Positions 58,801 through 64,000 of a stretch of 64,000 nt of DNA are shown one piece after another. The stretch lies in NCBI GenBank assembly GCA_016858145.1, contig JAEHOE010000079.1:1-64000 (forward strand). Reading direction: 5' to 3'. The position numbers and the translations under genes were made by a program. The notes below the pieces were generated by a model. The model had not been told where the DNA came from and did no database searches. It saw only the letters and a list, made by a program, of their open reading frames with translations. The stretch comes from Edaphochlamys debaryana (Eukaryota; Chlorophyta; Chlorophyceae; Chlamydomonadales). Position 1 is the stretch's first letter, and the number at the start of each line of letters is the position of its first letter.

Positions 58801-59053
58801 CGCCCCCCCACCCGCCCCACCGCACCCCGCCGCACCCCAGGGCGCCGTCGCCGAGTCCAAGCAGCAGAAGCAGAAGCTGGAGGGGCAGCTCAAGAAGATC
58901 GAGCGCATCCTGGTAGACAAGGGCCACGAGCACACGGCCGCGTTCGCGCGCAAACCCAAGGACGCGGACGGCATGGGCGGGGCCATGGGCGGCGGTGGGG
59001 GGGGGGGCAGGGGCGACGAGACGCCGTCCATCCGCAAGCGCCAGCGCATCTAG
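52850..59053 (+). CDS. SMU2: RED/IK spliceosomal protein (plant SMU2 orthologue), 644 residues, 15 exons
   Basis: RED, with its partner SMU1, is a component of the precatalytic B spliceosome, acting in the nucleus. Exons: 52850-53058, 53393-53624, 53916-54083, 54501-54565, 54784-54904, 55183-55308, 55615-55744, 55983-56067, 56426-56484, 56660-56742, 57171-57308, 57556-57588, 57809-57954, 58414-58540 and 58841-59053. They total 1935 nt with every GT-AG junction in phase. Family landmarks in order: NSDFRKLLETPRA at the N-terminus, YRDRAEERRRGKN across the first intron, KYLGGDMRFTHLVKGLDYAL, FTTPLARSLYSTLF, ELYLPRRTAFVYDFDNED, DTDIPTTLRRPKSECP, RIMGYVRTTADGKRLKRRD, AYAECYPGM with DSDDEG, and ATDEEWQKHKESRE then PRAAFQYGVKRADGRKS. 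Gly/Ala/Pro-rich parts between exons 7 and 12 are algal-type insertions. The C-terminus is basic (RKRQRI). Confidence 0.93.
54160..54360 (+). repeat. 30-bp minisatellite in RED intron 3
   Basis: About six copies of GGAAGCGGTGGCTTTGCGGT plus GGGGGAGGAA occur in tandem between exons 3 and 4. It keeps frames open on both strands by chance, since 30 is divisible by three. Confidence 0.85.
55074..55130 (+). pseudogene. Decoy copy of the start of RED exon 6
   Basis: CCCCAGGACGCCCTCTTTGC and the following 37 bp repeat the first part of exon 6 (55183-55240) 109 bp upstream, complete with a preceding CCGCAG acceptor-like site. A 1-bp length difference near CCCCGGATGG puts it out of frame and no donor follows, so it cannot replace exon 6. 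It is a partial tandem duplication inside intron 5. Confidence 0.75.
55309..55334 (+). repeat. Long poly(G) run at the 5' splice site of RED intron 6
   Basis: The donor after exon 6 is GTGGGG continuing as an almost unbroken G-run of more than 20 bases, followed by more G-rich DNA. It could form a G-quadruplex in the pre-mRNA next to the splice site. Confidence 0.7.
58287..58317 (+). pseudogene. Decoy copy of the start of RED exon 14
   Basis: GGCAGACTTTGCCACGAACA and the next 11 bp repeat the first 31 bp of exon 14 (58414 onward) with six differences, 127 bp upstream and behind an identical ACCCCAG acceptor. It reads ADFATNKERH in the exon 14 frame, against ADFATDEEWQ in the real exon. The homology then fades into the CCCA-rich intron. 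Confidence 0.7.
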
Positions 59054-59410
59054 GCGGAAGGAGGTGGGGGGGTAGGGGGGGCGGGGGAAGGTGGGAGGGG
59101 GGGCGGGGTGGGCCGCGAGGGGGCGGGGGCGGGGGCAGGGGGAGGGGGAGGGGGGAGGTGGGGAGCTTGGGCGTTGGGGCTGATGCGCAGAGGTGGGCAG
59201 GTAGGCGTTGTGAGGTAGTCGAGGCGGTGGGCGAGGCGGCTCAGCAGGGCGCAGCTCGGCAGAGGCTAGTACGAATATGAAAGTATGGCAGGGACGTGGC
59301 GTGGAGCAGCTCGACCCTGCAAGCGACGGATTCTGGGAAGACGCGTGGGCTTGGGCCCAAGACTTCTTGACACTGTCTGAATGCGTCCTGTCCCAGTCGA
59401 GGGAGGGCGC

Positions 59411-59415
59411 TGTGT
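59411..59415 (+). terminator. Candidate poly(A) signal for RED
   Basis: TGTAA about 360 nt after the stop codon. A second TGTAA lies at 59784-59788, closer to the next gene's start at 59938, so the first is the more likely. The stretch 59054-59937 has no other supportable gene. Confidence 0.45.
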
Positions 59416-59937
59416 AAGGCTGAGGCTGACTTTCGATTGTGCTGGTTGTTGATGGTATGAAATGCTGGTGGCACCAGGGGTGGCACCGCGATGTGGGATG
59501 CGGGATGCGGACTGCAGCCCCAAGGGCGCTGTTCAGGGGGTTCAGGGCGCGGGCTCTATGAGCGCGCTGTACGTGCCCCAAGCACGCGGGCAGCTTGCGG
59601 GATGCACACAGCCGCATCTCTCAGCACGGGGGCCAGGAAGACAGGAACGGAGAGGGGCTGGGCGCTGGGAATAAGGGCCCCAGAGGCAGTTGCAGCCGGC
59701 AGCGGGTTCCCATCGTGTCCGTACTGCTGCTCGCGCCGCGCATTCCTCACTCGCACACTCACACACAAGCTTTATGATAGCTGTGTAAATATTGCCACGC
59801 ACACGCTCACTGTGAGCTCGCGGTTACTCGACCTCGCGCATGCGAGCCTCCACAGCGTTGTGGCCTCTTTGGGGCCTGTTGAAGCCCATACATAATTTCT
59901 AAACATCTTATAGTTAGTAATACCCGTACGGGTGAAG

Positions 59938-61144
59938 ATGCTGCGCGGGGTCGCATTGCTCGCCAGCATGGCCCGCGACGCCCTCTTTGGGCGCCGCGCC
60001 GCAGCTGCGCCTCCAGTTACTCCGACGCCGCCAAAACCCGCGGAACCCAGCGAGGCCAAGGCGCCAAACAGCGAAAAGGTGCATAAACGTTCGGACCGCC
60101 GCCCACGTCCCTGCCCCGCGCTTCCCGGCCCCCGCCCTCACCGCGGGCGCCCTCATCACGCGACGCCAACACCGCGGCACTACGCCCCGTTGTCTATAAT
60201 AACCCCCGCCCTCACCGCCCCCTGGACCCTTCCCACAGGCCGTGCCTTCTTCCCCCACTCACCCTGCTCTTGGCAAAACAGCAGCGGCTAAGCCTGCCAT
60301 AGCGACGCCGAGGTACCTCCCTGGGGGCGGCACGGGCAGGAGCCCTTCCTGGAGCGAGGATGGGACCGAGCCCGCCCCATCGGTCGAGTACGGCTCTGCA
60401 ACTGACGGTGAAGAGGAGGAGGAGGCCGTATACGCTCCCCCGGCAAAGCGAGGGAGGGGCAGGCCACGCAAGCACCCGCTTCCAGCCACGGTGCCGGCGC
60501 CGGCGTCAAGCCCCGCCGGTCCCGCGGGCACAACAGCCGACGCGGCCCCAGCCACGGCCGCGGCCTCAAGCCCGGGAGCGGGCGCCAGCCCCGTGAAGCG
60601 CGGCAGGGGCCGGCCACGCAAGCACCCGCTGCCCACACTGGACGGCGCTGCCGCCGCAGCAGCAGGGCCCTCGGCCCCCGCTGTAGCAGCGGCCTTGGCC
60701 CCCGCTGTAGCAGGGCCCTCGGCCCCCGCCACAGGAGAGCCCTCGGCGCCCGCCGCAGCAGGGTCCTCCGTCCCCGCCAAGCGGGGGCCTGGGCGGCCGC
60801 GCAAGCACCCGCTGCCGCCGTCTGCGGGTGCGGGGGAAGCGGCACCGGCTGATACCCCCATGGACGCGGCCCCGGCGGCCCCGGCGGCCCCCGCAGCCCC
60901 GGCGGCCCCGGCGGCGGTGCCTGCGAAGCGGGGCAGGGGCCGGCCCCGCAAGCGGCCGCTGGCGGCAGCGGGTGAGGCGCCTGCGCCTGCGCCGGCAGCT
61001 AAACGGAAGCCGGGCCGGCCGCGGAAGCACCCGCAGCCCGGGGCCGGGGCGCAGGGGCCGGCGGTTGTGGACGCCGTTGCTGAGGCCGTTGCGGAGGCAG
61101 CTACGGGCATGGAAGCGGAGGCGGGTGCGGCTGAGGAGCCGTAG
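59938..61144 (+). CDS. Protein with five AT-hooks, 349 residues, 2 exons
   Basis: Exon 1 is 59938-60078 (47 codons, ending APNSEK), intron 60079-60238, exon 2 60239-61144; both junctions are phase 0. AT-hooks bind the minor groove of AT-rich DNA. Five are present in exon 2: AKRGRGRPRKHPLP, VKRGRGRPRKHPLP, AKRGPGRPRKHPLP, AKRGRGRPRKRPLA and AKRKPGRPRKHPQP. They are separated by disordered Ala/Pro linkers, after an acidic patch (DGEEEEEAVY). The N-terminus (MLRGVALLASMARDALFGRR) is hydrophobic with spaced arginines and no acidic residue until later, as in a mitochondrial or plastid transit peptide. The protein could therefore be an organelle nucleoid protein rather than a nuclear one; this is inference. 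The linkers look expanded by slippage of GCC-rich codons. Confidence 0.82.
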
Positions 61145-62891
61145 AGTGGCTCCGTGAGCGCCCTCCCGCCATCGCGCAGTGTGACGAACAGATGGGTGGC
61201 CATAGGGCGTGGGGGCAGCGCGGGCCATGCGGAGGTGGACGGTGGAAGCAGTTTTGGCGGGGACTGTATGCTGAGCGGCAGCGCTTGGGACAACCAGTGG
61301 ATGTCTCTTCCAATCCAATGAAGGTGGAAGGGGCCGTATCTTACAAGGAAGACTTGCACCTGGGTGGCTGGCTGGGCACGTTCTGGTTAAGGATGCAGAC
61401 AGCTGGCAGCTATGGCGGAGTCACGGGAAGGGCGCTCGGTGTTCGGGTGGTGCAGGAGCGGTTGGCTGGCCAACCGTGTGTCTGCCTCATGCAGCTGCCG
61501 TACGGTACCGTTAGGGCGTTGCGAGGGGGCAGCCTGCGCTGGTGGTGCTCTGTGCCGAGCGGGTGCCGCTGCCGGGCCGATGCGCTGTCAGAGCCAAGTG
61601 AACCGGGATGGAGTGAGCCGGGGGGGGCAAAGGGTGAGAGGGCTGAGGGTGAGGGTCAAGAAAAGCAGGCCAGCCAGCGGGGGGGTACAAACAAAGTTTC
61701 GCGATATCATGCCCCAGACTGCATGCATGGCACTTAGGTCATGCATGCAATCGCCAAGAGCGCTATGTAACCTGGAACTACTGGAACTGCCCACCTTCTA
61801 GTGCTGGTTACTACCAAGAGGGAGCATGGACATGAGCAATTCAGCCGGAAAGAGGTGAGGCTACGCGCTTCACATGAGAGGTCGAGGACAAGCCAAGGAA
61901 GGAGGCGGCCAGGCCCTCAGGCCTCGCACTAACGCCTAATTGCACCTAATTGCACGGGCTAGGCGTGAATCGCAAGTTCATGCGTGACGCAGGCACGCAC
62001 GCACGCACGCCCACACGGGGTAATCCCGGGGGGCTTCGCCGCCCGAAGAGCCTGACGGGGCGGCTCAGCCCAAAAAACGAGGCAGGAGCCGCATTGTTAG
62101 TGGAGGGCATACCAGCAAACGTGGAGGTTGCATCCCTGCCGCATCAGGCGGGCACACTCTTGCTCCGCATTCAGGAATACCGTGATCTGCACGCATGTGA
62201 TGTGTGTGTGTGTGTGGGGGGGGGGAAGCTACAGCGGGGGAAACAGCGTGCCGGGTTTCGTTCATCGCGTGCTCTCGCATCGCCAACATTTTGTCGCGAA
62301 AGAAGCTGAGCCGCATCCATACAGAGGCATGCTTTGTGTCAGGCACAGACCCGGGCGCAGATCACGGCGCACGCGCGCAACTGGAAGACATTGACGCCCC
62401 TCCCGACCACTTCGGCTTGTCGCGACCGCCGTTTTTAGCATTCACCTCTCGTCATTAAGCCTCTTATCACTTAGGACATGAGCAACAGCGACCGAAGAGC
62501 CTCAGAGAGCCAGTGAAAGGTCGATGCTGCAGCAGAATAAAGACTGCACGCGCTTTCACTCAGGCCGTAACTCTTGTTAAGCTTCATTAGGCTTGACATC
62601 AGCACAGCAGGCCGCGCTCGGTCCTCCGTGCGTGTCGCGTGACGAGGTCGCGAGCGCGTCGCGACGAACCTGGTCGCGAGCAGCTTGTCTCTTCGACACC
62701 AGCCTTCTCTCACCTGTTCAATGGCCTGAGACTTACCGTGAGTTCCATATGTGGACGCGGTAGAAAATACTAGGCCACGTCTCTGCCTCCGTCCGGCCTG
62801 TGCCATCCCGCCTGCCGGCCGTCAACTCCCTCTGCCAACCCCCCGACACCCTCACAGGCGAATAGCTTGAGCACTCTCTCTTCGGGGTCCG
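61145..62891. other. 3' UTR and intergenic DNA between the two AT-hook genes
   Basis: The 3' UTR of the upstream gene probably runs to the TGTAA at 61766-61770. Simple repeats lie at about 61992-62010 (GCAC) and 62196-62225 (TG then a G-run). Several overlapping frames are open between 61192 and 62460, but none shows a recognisable protein. The last part (62640-62890) should hold the promoter and 5' UTR of the next gene. Confidence 0.4.
61766..61770 (+). terminator. Candidate poly(A) signal for the five-AT-hook gene
   Basis: TGTAA about 620 nt after the stop codon at 61144, the normal algal polyadenylation signal. A long 3' UTR of this size is common in these algae. Confidence 0.5.
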
Positions 62892-64000
62892 ATGGACCTC
62901 GATGGTTCCGCACCGCAGCCGGCGCAGCAGCCCGTGCCGCGGCCCAGGGGCCGGCCCCGCAAGCGGCCGCTGCCGCAGGCCTCCCCGATAGCGGGGAGCA
63001 TCACGACGGCACCCGAAGCCACTGCCCCCGGAGGTAAAGAAACGCAACGCATGCGGCCCGGCTTGGATGCTAAGAGCTAGGAGCTAAGGCACCTGAGCTC
63101 GGGTCCCGGCCGGCCCTTGACGTCGGGCAGTCATGTTGCTAGATGCTGAGCCCTGCGCTTGTCCGTCCGGCGTCCGCCCCTGTTTCGCAGCCGTCCCGGC
63201 TGTCCCGGTGAAGCGTGGGCGCGGGCGGCCCCGCAAGTACCCCAGGCCAGGGCCGCCCCAGAGCCAGGCCCCTGCCAGGGCAGTAGCTGCAGCGGCAGCT
63301 GCAGGGGCGCCCGCTGTCCGCGGCGTTGGGCCGCAGCCGCAGCGGCAGGGGGGCGGGGTGGGGCGGGGAGCGGCGCCGAGGAAGGGCGCGGAGGAGTCGG
63401 ACGAGGAGAGCGGCGACGGCCATGACGAAGCGGAGGAATCGGACGAGGAGGAGGAGGACGAGGAGGACGACGAACAGCAGCCGGAGCCACGCCGAGGGAA
63501 CGGCGTGGCGGTGAAGGGAGAGCCGTCGGGAGGGCCTGCGCTGTTGGGGGCCCCGGGGACTGGGCAGCGGCAGCCCAAGCCCGAGCCCGAGCCTGCGCAC
63601 GCTGGTGGTGTGGCGGCAGAGCCAGGGGCCGCAGGGCCGTCGGGGGACGCGGCGCCGGGGCCCGAGGGCGCCGCGCCGGCGGGGCCCTCGCAGCAGACCT
63701 CCGGCGGCTCGCCCACGGCCTCCCTGCGCCCCGGCGGCTCTGCCAGCGGCGCTGGCGTGAGCCGCTTCGCACGCATCCGCCTGGCAGCACCCGACACCGG
63801 GCCCCCGCCTCCGCAGGCCCCACCCGCTGGCCCCGCGCCCGCCTTGGGCCGTGCGCCGAAGGGGCCGTCCGCGGCCGCCACCCCCTCCGCCACCCCCGGC
63901 GTCTCCGCCTCCAGCCCCGCCATCTCCACCAGCCAGTCCCTGCCCCTCTCGGCTCCCTCCAAGGCTCCCCACCCGCCCGGCCTCCTGCCCTCCGCGCCCC
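62892..64000 (+). CDS. AT-hook protein, 5' part (gene continues beyond the window)
   Basis: Exon 1 is 62892-63033 (MDLDGSAPQPAQQP, then PRGRPRKRPLP), intron 63034-63190 (GTAAAG to TTCGCAG), and exon 2 opens in phase 1 with AVPAVPVKRGRGRPRKYPRP and stays open to the window end. So two AT-hooks flank the intron. They are followed by an Ala/Gln-rich part, a strongly acidic stretch near 63388-63480 (ESDEESGDGHDEAEESDEEE) and a long disordered Pro/Ala/Ser-rich part. Exon 2 holds about 270 codons so far with no folded domain. Likely a nuclear chromatin or transcription protein; the function depends on domains beyond the window. The hooks resemble those of the gene upstream, so the two may be paralogues. 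Confidence 0.75.

Noticed and set aside
60259..61359. 366-codon minus-strand frame opposite the AT-hook gene
   Set aside because: Antisense of an Ala/Pro-rich reading with no start or domain evidence; the plus strand carries five clear AT-hooks.
63084..63972. Minus-strand frames of 230-292 codons at the right edge
   Set aside because: Low-complexity antisense of the second AT-hook gene, whose intron phases and hooks support the plus strand.

Overview
The window looks like nuclear DNA of a volvocine green alga (Chlamydomonas/Volvox relatives). The evidence is very high GC, many short GT-AG introns with pyrimidine-rich acceptors, TGTAA poly(A) signals behind several genes, a gametolysin-type metalloprotease with a proline-rich hinge, and a plant/animal-type splicing factor gene cut into 15 exons. 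Species cannot be fixed from the sequence alone.

Left part (1-35.4 kb) is repeat and transposon DNA. A degraded minus-strand gene and short repeats (1-2.7 kb) precede a 12.9 kb KDZ (Kyakuja-Dileera-Zisupton) DNA transposon at 2731-15617. It has long terminal inverted repeats and two convergent genes that start next to the ends: a broken plus-strand gene of unknown function (3176-8320) and an apparently intact 955-residue KDZ transposase on the minus strand (11453-14990, 8 exons). The transposase half is then repeated head-to-head (15621-23296), making a near-perfect palindrome with arms of about 7.2 and 7.7 kb. The second transposase copy carries an 8-bp frameshift. The palindrome is followed by about 11.2 kb of a 111-bp satellite (23.53-34.76 kb, roughly 100 monomers with higher-order structure).

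Middle part (35.4-50 kb): a small doubtful ORF, two unrelated tandem arrays (262 bp and 146 bp units), then a long minus-strand gene (39.9-46.6 kb) for an extracellular M11 (gametolysin/VMP-like) metalloprotease with a Pro-rich hinge, two PAN-like plus two F5/8C (fucolectin-like) modules created by a recent tandem duplication of exons and introns, and a C-terminal proprotein-convertase-type P domain. From 46.6 to 50 kb I see only repeats and no convincing gene.

Right part (50-64 kb) is ordinary gene-dense DNA: a five-exon minus-strand gene for a small single-pass membrane protein with an acidic tail (50654-52534). It is divergently arranged with the RED/IK (SMU2) spliceosome factor gene (52850-59053, 644 residues, all phases consistent). 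Then come a five-AT-hook protein gene (59938-61144) and the 5' part of a second AT-hook protein gene running off the window (62892-64000). The RED gene also contains two partial copies of its own exons inside the preceding introns.
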